Assembly (NCBI RefSeq): GCF_006716645.1 | Contig: NZ_VFPL01000001.1 | Location: 2,294,001 to 2,358,000, forward strand | DNA: 64,000 bases | Direction of reading: 5' to 3' | DNA from: Arcticibacter tournemirensis | GTDB taxonomy: Bacteria > Bacteroidota > Bacteroidia > Sphingobacteriales > Sphingobacteriaceae | Shown here: in pieces, positions 18,442 through 26,606 of the stretch | Position numbering within the stretch: the first letter of the stretch is position 1 | Layout of the letters: each line of letters begins with the position of its first letter | Translations under genes and position numbers: made by a program | The notes under the pieces: model-generated | What the model saw: only the letters and a program-made list of their open reading frames with translations | Told to the model about the DNA's origin: nothing | The model's database searches: none

Positions 18442-20901
18442 TTAAAAGCTATATCCGATAGAGAATAAGTAACTTTCCGGGGTTCCCGGGAAAATGCGGA
18501 AATAGTCATATCCCCCCACCCAGTGTTTTTTGTTTCCAATATTGCTTGCGTTTAACTGCAGTTGCAATTTCCCAACATTATAATAAGCTGCGGCATTGAA
18601 AAGCGTAAATTGCGGAATGGTCAGCTGATTTTCAGGGGAAAGTGAGCTATCGTAGTTTAAATTTCTTTTATCCACATAATTGAACCCCGCCCCTATACCA
18701 AAACCTTTTAACAGTCCGCTGGTAAAATTGTATTTCGACCAAAAATTGGCTGTGTTTTTAGGTGCATTAGGCTTTTGCAGCCCTATTTCACCAGGATTAC
18801 TGCTTTCAACTATGATAGCTTCGTTATAAGAATACGATCCCATGACGCTCCAGTTCGGCAGAATCCGGCCGATTACATCAATTTCGATCCCTTTTGATTT
18901 CTCATCACCGATTTGTCTGAGCTCATTGCTGCCTGTTATGTTGTATAGAGCTCCTGTTTGACGGATCTCATAGGCTGCTACAGTAAGGGTAAGCAGATCA
19001 CGGAACCACGACGTTTTGGCACCCAGCTCTTTCATATTACTTTTCAACGGGTCAAAAGGTCCGCCCGCTTCCGGGTTGGCAATGGTAGCTGCAGTTTGCG
19101 GATTGTAACCTTCTACATAGCTCCCATACAAATTGATGTTTGGTGTAATGCTATATACCAGCCCTAATCGCGGCAACCACGCCTCTGAATGTGTTTTCTT
19201 TTCGTTGGTTAGCTTGTAATTGGCAAAATCAGTGTAATACTCATATCTGATCCCTAACAATGCCTGTAGTTTTCCAATAGTAAACTGGTTCTGCACATAC
19301 CCGGCATTGAGATAATAATAAGTAGGTGCTACATCTCCTTTAGTAAAAACGGATTTGCTGTCGTCTATCATCTTCTGTGAACCAAGCGGGTCGGAAAGGT
19401 TGAAGTGCGGAACATTTGGAATAGGAGCTCCGTTTTTATCGCGTGCGTATTTAAGGCTGTCTTTAGCAACATAACGCGTAATAACAGAATCTCTCGTTTT
19501 GTTAAGGTATCCTCCGGCTGTCATTTGTGAGCTTCCCACCGGTAGTTTCTCACTGCCAAAATCGTATCCTACAACAATATTATGCTTTATCGTTCCTGTT
19601 TTCGGTTTGTAATTAAGGTACCCCGACATGTTGTCAATGTAACGTTTCCGCTTCCTGGAGATAATCATCATACCGGCCATATTCTCCATGATAACCCCAT
19701 TTTTGTCTACCCCGTAAGTGCCTGACGTACGGTGCTCGTAAAGGTCTTCCTCGTATCCCGTTTTAATATAAGCAGCATTTAAACTCAGGATATCTGTAAT
19801 CTTGTGATTAATGGAAATCGTTACATTGTATGTAAGCTCATTCATATAATCATTAGCCGTGTTGAGCGATAAAGATTGTGGTGTAGAATTTAGTTCTGAA
19901 CTGCCAAATAGAGTTTGCCCGCGATCCAGCCTGCTTTTAGAGTCATTATAAACCAGGTCGAAGTTGATACTTGTTTTGTCAGTTGGTAAAAAAGTTAGAG
20001 AAGGGGCAATAACGATATTTTTATCAAACATAAGGTCGCGAAAAGAACCGGCATTTTCGTAACCAAGGTTCAGACGGTAAAGCAGGGAACTGTCTTTACT
20101 GGCCGGTCCTGTGAAATCTGCCAGGCCACGGAAGGTATTGAAGCTCCCCAACGAAAAGTTTACCGACCTGCGGGTTTCATCAAGCGGCTTTTTGGTTACC
20201 CTGTTTACCACTCCTCCGGGACTGGCATTACCAAATAGTGCTGAGGATGGACCTTTTAAAACCTCTACGCGCTCCAGATAGTTTGCCAGCGGTTGTTTCC
20301 AGAAGCCTGTACTGGTTCGTAGTCCATTAATCAGCTGAGTATTTGTCTGTCCATTTACTCTGAATCCCCTTATTGTAAGGTCATCATAGAAACTGGCCTG
20401 CGTAACACCACTTAAGTTTCTCACGATGTCCCCCACGCGCATCAACCCGCGATCGGCAATAAATTCCTTGCTGGCATAAGAGACGGACTGCGGAATATCT
20501 TTAATGTCCGTTTCTGCCTTCCCAATAAAGGACCGCGTGGTTTTATAGCTCTGTTCTTTACGCCCCATAACCTCTACCTGTTGCAGGGAAGATAATGAGG
20601 GCTGCATACGTACATTGAGCTCACTTAGATTACTGCTGCTTGTACTGATATTTTTAACTGTACTATTAAAGCCGATGAAAGAGAAGTGAAGTGTGTAATT
20701 ACCAGGCTTTACTTTTAATTGATATTGTCCATCCCTGTCTGCGGTTGTGCTGTAATTAGTACCTTCTGCAGTAATAGTAGCGCCCGGTAATGGCAGGTTA
20801 TCAAGGTCTTTTACAGATCCTTTAAGCACAATGGCCTGCTGACTAAGTGCTGATTTGAAAATTAAAAGGCAAAAAAGTGAAGTAGTAAGGAGTTTTAGCA
20901 T
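18442..20901 (-). CDS. TonB-dependent siderophore receptor
   Basis: 819 residues. Signal peptide ending ALSQQ; carboxypeptidase-like beta domain (about 25-105, KGSVKDLDNLPLPGATITAEG); a plug with AETDIKDIPQSVSYASKEF, FYDDLTIRGFRVNGQ and LERVEVLKGPSSALFGNASP followed by GGVVNRVTKKP. This is the classic ferrichrome/pyoverdine-type siderophore plug. The barrel ends in SYLFSIGYSF. It heads an operon with the PepSY protein. The plug motif DIPQSV and GGVVN make the siderophore call firmer than for the receptor at 8026-10416. The siderophore itself is not identifiable. Confidence 0.95.
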   Translation of the reverse strand: MLKLLTTSLFCLLIFKSALSQQAIVLKGSVKDLDNLPLPGATITAEGTNYSTTADRDGQYQLKVKPGNYTLHFSFIGFNSTVKNISTSSSNLSELNVRMQPSLSSLQQVEVMGRKEQSYKTTRSFIGKAETDIKDIPQSVSYASKEFIADRGLMRVGDIVRNLSGVTQASFYDDLTIRGFRVNGQTNTQLINGLRTSTGFWKQPLANYLERVEVLKGPSSALFGNASPGGVVNRVTKKPLDETRRSVNFSLGSFNTFRGLADFTGPASKDSSLLYRLNLGYENAGSFRDLMFDKNIVIAPSLTFLPTDKTSINFDLVYNDSKSRLDRGQTLFGSSELNSTPQSLSLNTANDYMNELTYNVTISINHKITDILSLNAAYIKTGYEEDLYEHRTSGTYGVDKNGVIMENMAGMMIISRKRKRYIDNMSGYLNYKPKTGTIKHNIVVGYDFGSEKLPVGSSQMTAGGYLNKTRDSVITRYVAKDSLKYARDKNGAPIPNVPHFNLSDPLGSQKMIDDSKSVFTKGDVAPTYYYLNAGYVQNQFTIGKLQALLGIRYEYYTDFANYKLTNEKKTHSEAWLPRLGLVYSITPNINLYGSYVEGYNPQTAATIANPEAGGPFDPLKSNMKELGAKTSWFRDLLTLTVAAYEIRQTGALYNITGSNELRQIGDEKSKGIEIDVIGRILPNWSVMGSYSYNEAIIVESSNPGEIGLQKPNAPKNTANFWSKYNFTSGLLKGFGIGAGFNYVDKRNLNYDSSLSPENQLTIPQFTLFNAAAYYNVGKLQLQLNASNIGNKKHWVGGYDYFRIFPGTPESYLFSIGYSF

Positions 20902-20905
20902 TGTT

Positions 20906-20982
20906 ATTTAGACTGATTAAAAATTACGCAATTATACAATAGTTTTTCCCCAGTGTGAATATTATTAAGAATAATTTTAAAT
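20906..20982 (-). promoter_or_regulatory. Two Fur-like boxes upstream of siderophore receptor/PepSY operon
   Basis: ATTTAGACTGATTAAAAAT (20906-20924) and ATTAAGAATAATTTTAAAT (20964-20982). Against the best box before the other siderophore receptor, the two match at 15 of 19 positions each. Spacing between box starts is 58 bp here and 54 bp there. The repeated architecture before two iron-related receptors supports a shared iron repressor; identity as Fur is inference. Confidence 0.6.
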
Positions 20983-21038
20983 AAGGTATGGTAGATGGAT
21001 CTTTGGTAGCGCCGGTTTCAGGAAATCGTTATAAAACA

Positions 21039-21066
21039 ACAGAGCCGGCTTTAGGCACGGCTCTGT
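21039..21066 (-). terminator. Terminator of the phosphatase gene
   Basis: Perfect 9-bp stem ACAGAGCCG / CGGCTCTGT with a 10-nt loop, followed on the minus strand by TGTTTTAT. It lies 67 nt past the stop of the phosphatase gene. Confidence 0.75.
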
Positions 21067-21132
21067 CCGGATGTCATCAGTCGAACAGTGTTGGCGTTAC
21101 GGTCTGACGGCGAGTGTGCAGGTGTAAATCAT

Positions 21133-23058
21133 TTATTTCGCCGCCTGTTTTTGATGACCTGAAGTGCTGAGGTTAATTATCTTGTCGAAAATCTCCGTAT
21201 TCTGATACATGCCGCTGAAAAGGTCTGAACGGGGGCCATAGGCAAAAACAGGAACCATGATGTTCGTATGGTCGTTTGTGCTGAAGGCCCCACTTATGTA
21301 TCCCTTTTTTTCATCAACGTCAAGCAGTGACAGCCCTCCGGTCTCATGGTCGGCAGTAACTACCACCAGAGTTTCGCCGTTTTCATCTGCAAACCGCAGG
21401 GCTTCTCCCACTGCCTGATCAAAATCGATCATTTCTGTAACCACGTAAGGCAAATCGTTAGCATGTCCTCCGTAATCTATCTGCGCTCCCTCGGCCATGA
21501 CAAAAAATCCCTTTTCGTTATCGTTCAGCAACGACAATGTTTTTTTTAGTAATACACTAAGAACATCTTTTCGCCCTTCTTTCACCGGTCGCATTACAGA
21601 ATCGGGCAATAGCAATACCTGTTTCTTTTTTTCTGAAGATAGAAAATCAGACAGCGCATAGCTTGTTTCGTATCCCTTATCCGACAACTTCTTTGCGTAT
21701 TCACCTCTTTTTTTTAGGTCGCGATAGGGGGCCGGAACGCTTCCTGCCAGTATATTCACATTGCTGTTTAAAAGATCAAGCGATATTTTTTCCGACCATG
21801 ATCTGTCTGGTTGCGAGGCAAAAAAAACGGCCGGCGTTGCGTCTGTGACGTCTCCAGTGCTTAACAGTCCACTTACTTTCCCTTCGCGGGCTAAGATATC
21901 CGGGATTTTCAGAACGGCCATTCCGGCGGAGTCCAAGCCGATCGTAGCGTTATTTGCTTTATGCCCGGTAGCTATAGCCGAACCTCCGGCCCCCGAATCA
22001 GTGTTCCCTGCATTTGCCGCCTCCGTACGGGAAAATCCTATGCTTTTAAAATTAGCAATATTTAAACTCCCGTGGTTAGCAGACAGGCCTGCTTTAATAT
22101 GCGCAAGTCCCATTCCATCACCAATTAATAGAATGATGTTTTTTACTTTGCCCGCACACCGGTCACTTTTATAAGAAGGTTTGTATACCGGGAGAGGTTT
22201 ATCGAGGGAATAGGTAGTAAACGGCAATTTTTTAGCGTAGTTGCTCAACGCTTCAGGCTGGTCAGTATTTATGATATCGGCACCCATCTTATGAAGTTCC
22301 ATCCAGGTATTCGGACTGTCGTGTGTTCCCCAAAAACGAAAGGGTTTTTTCCAGCGGCGGGCCTGCTCTATAACCTGGATCAACTTTGCCTTATGCTCTG
22401 GAAACGGCGTTCCTTTTCCATTCCAATCGGTGTATTCTTTGATATTATCGCTTATCATGGCCACTCTTGCCAGCTGATCTTCAGTGTATCGGATGTATGG
22501 CCTTCCGTCGTAAAAGATAAAAGCAGGATAATCGCCGAAGTGTGATGGGAGAGGCATATCCCCACTTAAAACAATACGTATTGCGTTAGGGTTGATCGCT
22601 GGGTCAAACACGTCTTTATAGGGTTTGAGCAGGCGAAGTAATGCCGGGATAACTTGCTGGTGCTTCTCTTTGATATCTATTACGATCTGTAATTTTTTGC
22701 GCTTGTTGGCAAATGGATACCCTCCGTTTTTGTGGAACAGGAAAGCAGCCCGTTTCAGGTATAAAGAATCGAGCGTATATCCGGGAATGATCTCCTTTAG
22801 TTCGTGGGCTACCATGAGCTTCCCGTTTTGTAAAAACACGTCGGCCTCGATGGATTCCATTCCTGCATAGTAAGCCCTGAGAAAGGGAATGTTCTGCTTG
22901 TAGTCGTTGTGACTATGACCGCGAAGTGTCTGCTGCTGCTCAAGTTTTTTTCCTCCGAACATCAGCTGTTCGAGCGAGCGGGGTTTTTCCTGCACTTGCC
23001 GGGCCACAGAGGCTCCGGCAAGTAAAAGGAAAGAATACATCAAAAAGTGTTTCTTCAT
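21133..23058 (-). CDS. Glycerophosphodiesterase-like / alkaline phosphatase fusion
   Basis: 641 residues from the ATG at 23058; a longer frame reaches 23121 but that part overlaps SusD debris. Signal peptide MKKHFLMYSFLLLAGASVA. Residues about 40-290 resemble a phosphodiesterase (PLC/GDPD-like) barrel: RGHSHNDY, MESIEADVFLQNG, VAHE, WGTHDSPNTW, ADIINTDQPEAL. Residues about 300-625 are an alkaline phosphatase: NIILLIGDGMGLAHI, nucleophile region NTDSGAGGSAIATGHK and metal-binding VVTADHETGGLS. The fusion suggests stepwise release of phosphate from phosphodiesters in the periplasm. Family members normally sit below a SusCD pair; here only remnants of such genes remain upstream. A terminator follows. 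Confidence 0.9.
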   Translation of the reverse strand: MKKHFLMYSFLLLAGASVARQVQEKPRSLEQLMFGGKKLEQQQTLRGHSHNDYKQNIPFLRAYYAGMESIEADVFLQNGKLMVAHELKEIIPGYTLDSLYLKRAAFLFHKNGGYPFANKRKKLQIVIDIKEKHQQVIPALLRLLKPYKDVFDPAINPNAIRIVLSGDMPLPSHFGDYPAFIFYDGRPYIRYTEDQLARVAMISDNIKEYTDWNGKGTPFPEHKAKLIQVIEQARRWKKPFRFWGTHDSPNTWMELHKMGADIINTDQPEALSNYAKKLPFTTYSLDKPLPVYKPSYKSDRCAGKVKNIILLIGDGMGLAHIKAGLSANHGSLNIANFKSIGFSRTEAANAGNTDSGAGGSAIATGHKANNATIGLDSAGMAVLKIPDILAREGKVSGLLSTGDVTDATPAVFFASQPDRSWSEKISLDLLNSNVNILAGSVPAPYRDLKKRGEYAKKLSDKGYETSYALSDFLSSEKKKQVLLLPDSVMRPVKEGRKDVLSVLLKKTLSLLNDNEKGFFVMAEGAQIDYGGHANDLPYVVTEMIDFDQAVGEALRFADENGETLVVVTADHETGGLSLLDVDEKKGYISGAFSTNDHTNIMVPVFAYGPRSDLFSGMYQNTEIFDKIINLSTSGHQKQAAK

Positions 23059-23071
23059 TACTGAACTTGTT

Positions 23072-23407
23072 TTACCAGCCCGGCGTTTGTTTATAAATCC
23101 CTCCGCTGCGCGAAATTTCATCAGGATTCATCGGCCAGGCCATATGTTGATCATTGAATTTGTTCCTGGCTTTTCGTCTGTGCCATACGTATATGGTTCC
23201 ATATATTTCTCTATCTGAAATCCTGACATGCTATTTGTAGAAAAGTATTCCTCCCTTTTTCAAAGAAAGTAAATTTATCTCCAAAAGAAAGAATCGTTAC
23301 CCCTCTTCTTGGGTCGTTCGATTCGTTTTCGTCATACAATTCTTCGTAGGGGCGAAGTATCCCCATCAGGTATACATCCCCACTGATTGCGAACTGTTTG
23401 CGGCGGC
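23072..23407 (-). pseudogene. Degraded SusD/RagB gene remnant
   Basis: Read on the minus strand, pieces of a SusD protein appear in three frames. From 23407: GDVYLMGILRPYEELYDENE then DPRRGVTILSFGDKFTFFEKG. Next, after a frame change, MSGFQIEKYMEPYTYGTDEK. Last, NDQHMAWPMNPDEISRSGGI ending QTPGW and a stop at 23072-23074, which is the typical SusD C-terminus. The middle and N-terminal parts are missing. It ends 14 nt before the phosphatase start, the position of a SusD gene in intact loci. Confidence 0.72.
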
Positions 23408-23412
23408 GAAGA

Positions 23413-23514
23413 AAGTTTATCAGCGTATCTCCTGTAAAGCAGTTCAAAAGCCCTCCTGTCGCTATTCTCATTTAATAAGAGCAAAAGGTCATTATCTGCG
23501 AGGCTATTGATCAT
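23413..23514 (-). pseudogene. Truncated ECF sigma factor, N-terminal remnant
   Basis: Starting at the ATG at 23514 the frame reads MINSLADNDLLLLLNEN and then SDRRAFELLYRRYADKL. This is the start of region 2 of a SusCD-type ECF sigma-70 factor. Similarity stops at about 23413, where SusD sequence takes over in another frame. Regions 2.2-4, an anti-sigma gene and a SusC gene are therefore gone, consistent with one large deletion joining sigma to SusD. Confidence 0.7.
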
Positions 23515-23606
23515 ACCCAGCAAATAAACATATGAGATATTAAGGTAACGTGAAGTAAAAGTTAATGCTCGTAACAAGGACCAAGATAATAAAATTGAAT
23601 AATAAC

Positions 23607-23637
23607 TTGTGAAACCGGATGGTTGCGCATATATTTG
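23607..23637 (+). promoter_or_regulatory. Promoter of the ArsR-SRPBCC-DoxX operon
   Basis: TTG (23607-23609), 20 nt spacer, TATATTTG (23630-23637): an exact Bacteroidota -33/-7 pair. The start ATG at 23670 follows 32 nt later with AAGGAG as ribosome binding site, unusually clear for this group. Confidence 0.7.
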
Positions 23638-23669
23638 CAACTGATCGTTTGCGTATATAAAAAGGAGAA

Positions 23670-23990
23670 ATGAGAAGAGATGTTTTTCAGGCTATATCTG
23701 ACCCTACCAGGCGGGCAATTATTTCGCTCATTGCATTACAGGCAATGACACCTAACACCATTGCCGAACATTTTGAGACAACCCGTCAGGCAGTATCAAA
23801 ACACCTGCGCATTTTGCAGGAATGCGAGTTGATAAGGGCCGGGCAACAGGGGAGAGAGATCTATTATCAGCTTGAGATAGACAGAATGAAAGAAATCGAC
23901 CAATGGCTGGAGCAGTTCCGGCAAATTTGGGAAACAAAGTTCAGCCAGCTTGACAATTTATTACTAACTATAAAAAATGAGAAAAAATGA
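23670..23990 (+). CDS. ArsR/SmtB-family winged-helix regulator
   Basis: 106 residues. Starts MRRDVFQAISDPTRRAIISL, the ArsR hallmark, with helix-turn-helix TIAEHFETTRQAVSKHLRIL and a wing ELIRAGQQGREIYYQL. Cysteine metal-binding motifs (ELCVC) are absent, so this is the metal-independent type that typically sits before SRPBCC proteins. Its stop overlaps the next start (ATGA at 23987), so it is translated together with the SRPBCC gene. Probably autoregulates the operon from the promoter 32 nt upstream. Confidence 0.93.
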   Translation: MRRDVFQAISDPTRRAIISLIALQAMTPNTIAEHFETTRQAVSKHLRILQECELIRAGQQGREIYYQLEIDRMKEIDQWLEQFRQIWETKFSQLDNLLLTIKNEKK

Positions 23991-24505
23991 AAACAGTACT
24001 GCTATTTGAATTTACCGTGGACAAGGGCAGTAACACGGTAAATGTAAGAAGGGAGTTTGCCGCAAATCTCAATCTCGTTTGGGATGCATGGACCACACCA
24101 GAGTTGCTCGACCAATGGTGGGCACCGAAGCCCTATAGAACAGAAACGAAATCCATGGATTTCAGGGAAGGTGGAAGTTGGTTGTATGCGATGATTAGTC
24201 CTGCCAACGAAAAACATTGGTGTAAAAATGACTATCACAAAATAGACGGGCATAAGAGTTTTACCGCACTGGATGCTTTTTGCGATGAAAACGGAGTGGC
24301 GAACCAGGATATGCCAAGAACCGTGTGGACTAACGTTTTCAGTGCAACCGGCGATAAAACTCTTGTTACCATTACAGCAAAATATGATAGTCTCGCCGAT
24401 CTTGAAAAAATTATCGAGATGGGCTTTAAAGAAGGCTTTACAATGGCGCTCGGAAATCTGGACGAGCTATTATTAACTTTAAGCAACAACCAGGATGAAG
24501 AGTAA
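23987..24505 (+). CDS. SRPBCC/AHSA1-family lipid-binding-fold protein
   Basis: 172 residues. Characteristic AHSA1 blocks: VNVRREFAANLNLVWDAWTTP, LLDQWWAPKPYRTETKSMDF, REGGSWLYAM and EMGFKEGFTMALGNLDELL. The fold makes a hydrophobic ligand pocket; the ligand is unknown. The first 15 residues before VRREF are longer than usual and an internal start cannot be excluded, but the ATGA overlap with the regulator supports this start. Overlaps the DoxX gene by 11 nt. Confidence 0.9.
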   Translation: MKTVLLFEFTVDKGSNTVNVRREFAANLNLVWDAWTTPELLDQWWAPKPYRTETKSMDFREGGSWLYAMISPANEKHWCKNDYHKIDGHKSFTALDAFCDENGVANQDMPRTVWTNVFSATGDKTLVTITAKYDSLADLEKIIEMGFKEGFTMALGNLDELLLTLSNNQDEE

Positions 24506-24872
24506 AATTTTAACTGTACTGTCCATCCTGTTCGGGCTCTTATTTATTAATGCTGGCTTGAATAAGTTCTTCAACTACATGCCGGTACCGGAAAATCTGC
24601 CCGAGCCATTGGCTAAGGACACTGCCGCTTTTCTAGAGATTTCCTGGTTAATGCCTTTAGTTGGCTTCGCAGAAATGGCAGGCGGCTTGCTTATCATGTT
24701 TCGGAGAACCAGGGCCTTAGCAGTATTGATTATTTTCCCTGTAATGGTAGGAATACTGCTTACAAACATTTTTGTAGCGCCCGATGGGCTTCCTGTTGCA
24801 CTTGTGATCTGGGGCATCCTGCTCTGGATAATTTATGATAACCGCCGAAGATATCTACCGATCATCGGTTAA
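24495..24872 (+). CDS. DoxX-family membrane protein
   Basis: 125 residues, four predicted helices: ILTVLSILFGLLFINAGLNK, EISWLMPLVGFAEMAGGLLI, ALAVLIIFPVMVGILLTNIF and LPVALVIWGILLWIIYD. This is the DoxX/SURF4-like layout. Third gene of the ArsR operon, overlapping the SRPBCC gene. The ArsR-SRPBCC-DoxX set is common in Bacteroidota and is of unknown function, possibly a membrane or redox stress response. Confidence 0.85.
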   Translation: MKSKILTVLSILFGLLFINAGLNKFFNYMPVPENLPEPLAKDTAAFLEISWLMPLVGFAEMAGGLLIMFRRTRALAVLIIFPVMVGILLTNIFVAPDGLPVALVIWGILLWIIYDNRRRYLPIIG

Positions 24873-24876
24873 ATAA

Positions 24877-24929
24877 AACCGGGGTCATTCTAAGGTTGCA
24901 GATATCTGCTGACTTTCAATGCCCCGGTT
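24877..24929. terminator. Possible hairpin between convergent genes
   Basis: AACCGGGG (24877-24884) pairs with CCCCGGTT (24922-24929), with A and T runs outside. The loop of 37 nt contains the palindrome GCAGATATCTGC. It overlaps the 3' end of the minus-strand gene at 24890. The large loop makes it uncertain. Confidence 0.4.
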
Positions 24930-25507
24930 GTTTTCTTCCATTGAGCCAATTCCCTGGTGTCCTGATTTTCTTCTTTTTCCATCAGATCGATGGTACGGTT
25001 GATCATCAGTAAATTGTTGTTTCGCAGTGTTTCTGGTGCGGGAAAGTCTGATTTATAGTTCTTTTCTGCTATAATATTTCCATATAACGTTTGCACTTCT
25101 TCGCCGTCGTCCTTGCTATAGGCGATCACCCTGAATGCGGCTTTCCCCGTCGCGGTGAGCTTTAATAAGCGAGTGCGGACCGCGAACTTTCCCGGACGAT
25201 CCGGAATATTAAAAAATATATCACCGTCCATCGTCACCTTGAATCTCTTTTTCGGCATGGAAGACATGTCTAGCTTTTCTTTATCCAAAACGTAAATACA
25301 GGTACTGTCAGGCAGCATGACGATTTCTGACGGAGATGGTATTTTCTTCTCAGTATTGGCAATATTAGTCGTTTCCTGTTGTGCTTCCAGGTTCGCATGC
25401 GATTCAGGACGATAGCTGATCAGGAAATAAATACCCGTTATAGCTATCAATAAAATAACAACAGCTAAAGAAAGGATTCCCTTCTGTTTTCTGCCAAACA
25501 TATCCAT
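24890..25507 (-). CDS. Membrane-anchored FecR-like domain protein, stand-alone
   Basis: 205 residues. A single N-terminal helix (ILSLAVVILLIAITGIYFLI) is followed by a linker and a beta-rich part whose order copies the FecR domain: MLPDSTCIYVLDKEKLD, RFKVTMDGDIFFNIPD, KFAVRTRLLKLTATGKAAFRV, VQTLYGNIIAEK and a final WKKTTGALKVSRYL. No sigma-binding N-terminal segment, no adjacent sigma gene and no SusC are present. It may be a solitary FecR-related sensor or a decayed anti-sigma factor. The FecR link is my reading of the pattern and is not certain. Confidence 0.6.
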   Translation of the reverse strand: MDMFGRKQKGILSLAVVILLIAITGIYFLISYRPESHANLEAQQETTNIANTEKKIPSPSEIVMLPDSTCIYVLDKEKLDMSSMPKKRFKVTMDGDIFFNIPDRPGKFAVRTRLLKLTATGKAAFRVIAYSKDDGEEVQTLYGNIIAEKNYKSDFPAPETLRNNNLLMINRTIDLMEKEENQDTRELAQWKKTTGALKVSRYLQP

Positions 25508-25666
25508 ATTACAAGCTAGATAAACTTCATTTATGCAAGTTTACATAAAGCTGTCTACAAAACAAGTCTCTGGAGTGTCTTCTTTAATCCCGTTTTGATA
25601 GTTGAATAGCGTTTCTAAGAGCGCGAAATCTTAGTCCCTTCGTCTTTTACATACACGCAAAAGGGC

Positions 25667-25936
25667 ATGGCACTGATTTTCATCATCGGATACTCGGTGC
25701 AGGGGCAGGAGGCGATTTATCCGTCCAATGACGAACTGGTAGTAAGCTACAGAATTTTGAACAACGGAAGTGAAACCAAAAGAGGGACTATAACTGTCAG
25801 GGAAGCGGGACAACCAGTATCAAATAGAAAGCTTAAATCGGCTAAAAAATTTACCTGGGCATACATTGATGATTATTATGGAGATATTCAGGGAATGAGC
25901 AAGTCTGTACTTAATCAGATCGTAGCTGAGATTTGA
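25667..25936 (+). CDS. Small possibly secreted protein of unknown function, or fragment
   Basis: 89 residues beginning MALIFIIGYSVQGQEA, which resembles the end of a signal peptide, then a hydrophilic body with KKFTWAYIDDYYGDIQGMSK. I do not recognise a family. It lies between the FecR-like gene and a broken GH3 gene in a region (25508-25977) that otherwise shows no gene. It may be the remains of a longer gene. Confidence 0.3.
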   Translation: MALIFIIGYSVQGQEAIYPSNDELVVSYRILNNGSETKRGTITVREAGQPVSNRKLKSAKKFTWAYIDDYYGDIQGMSKSVLNQIVAEI

Positions 25937-25977
25937 GACGTGTTGTTTTTTGAGAAGCAAAATAAGAAAAACGTTAT

Positions 25978-26553
25978 ATGGTTTATTCGGTTTGTCAGAA
26001 GTATCATCTTTGTACCCGCCTGAATGTATCTTTTCCAAGGAGCACTGGTAACACGCCCTGTTTCTACAATCATTTTGTCACTGATCGCGAGGAGCCCTTT
26101 GACCGCCCGGGAACACCCGACGACTCCAAAGGACACTATATTTTTGATATCCCCGATCCGCTATGGAACTTCGGGTCCGGCTTAAGCTATACGCAGTTTA
26201 AATACCTTAACTGCAGTCTGAAAGATTCTGTGTTAACACAGACTGGAACTGTCAGGGTTGAAATAGAGGTCGAGAATGCCGGTACCCGTGATGGGAAAGA
26301 GGTAGTTCAACTCTACGTACGCGACAAGTTCAGCTCTGTCGCCACGCCGATCCAGCAACTGAAAGCCTTTAAAAAGGAGTTTATCAAAGCGGGCAAACGT
26401 TCAAAGGTGATTCTTGAGGTTCCGGTGTCAGAACTTGGCCTCTACAACGATAGGATGCAGTATGTAGTGGAGCCCGGAGAGTTTGAAATCCAGGTTGGAA
26501 GTGCCTCTGATAATATTCATTTTAAAAAAACTGTAAGGGTGGGGAAGGAATGA
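25978..26553 (+). pseudogene. 3' remnant of a GH3 beta-glucosidase
   Basis: From about 26020 the frame matches the end of glycoside hydrolase family 3: NVSFPRSTGNTPCFYNHF, FDIPDPLWNFGSGLSYTQF and the fibronectin-III-like tail VENAGTRDGKEVVQLYVRD ending VGSASDNIHF. About 180 residues remain out of a usual 750-800. The catalytic (beta/alpha)8 domain and its nucleophile Asp are lost, so it cannot be active. The first 14 codons look unrelated. It faces the intact glycan locus on the other strand. Confidence 0.8.
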
Positions 26554-26606
26554 ACATAAACGCGTTTTCCGGTGGCCCCGCTGCCACCGGAAAACGCGTT
26601 TATGTT
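26553..26606. terminator. Perfect 24-bp hairpin between convergent genes
   Basis: The two 24-base arms (26553-26576 and 26583-26606) are exact complements around a 6-nt loop; the inner arm reads GCGTTTTCCGGTGGC. The GH3-remnant stop touches the left arm and the stop of the minus-strand glycosidase (26605-26607) overlaps the right arm. Strong bidirectional terminator. Confidence 0.85.
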
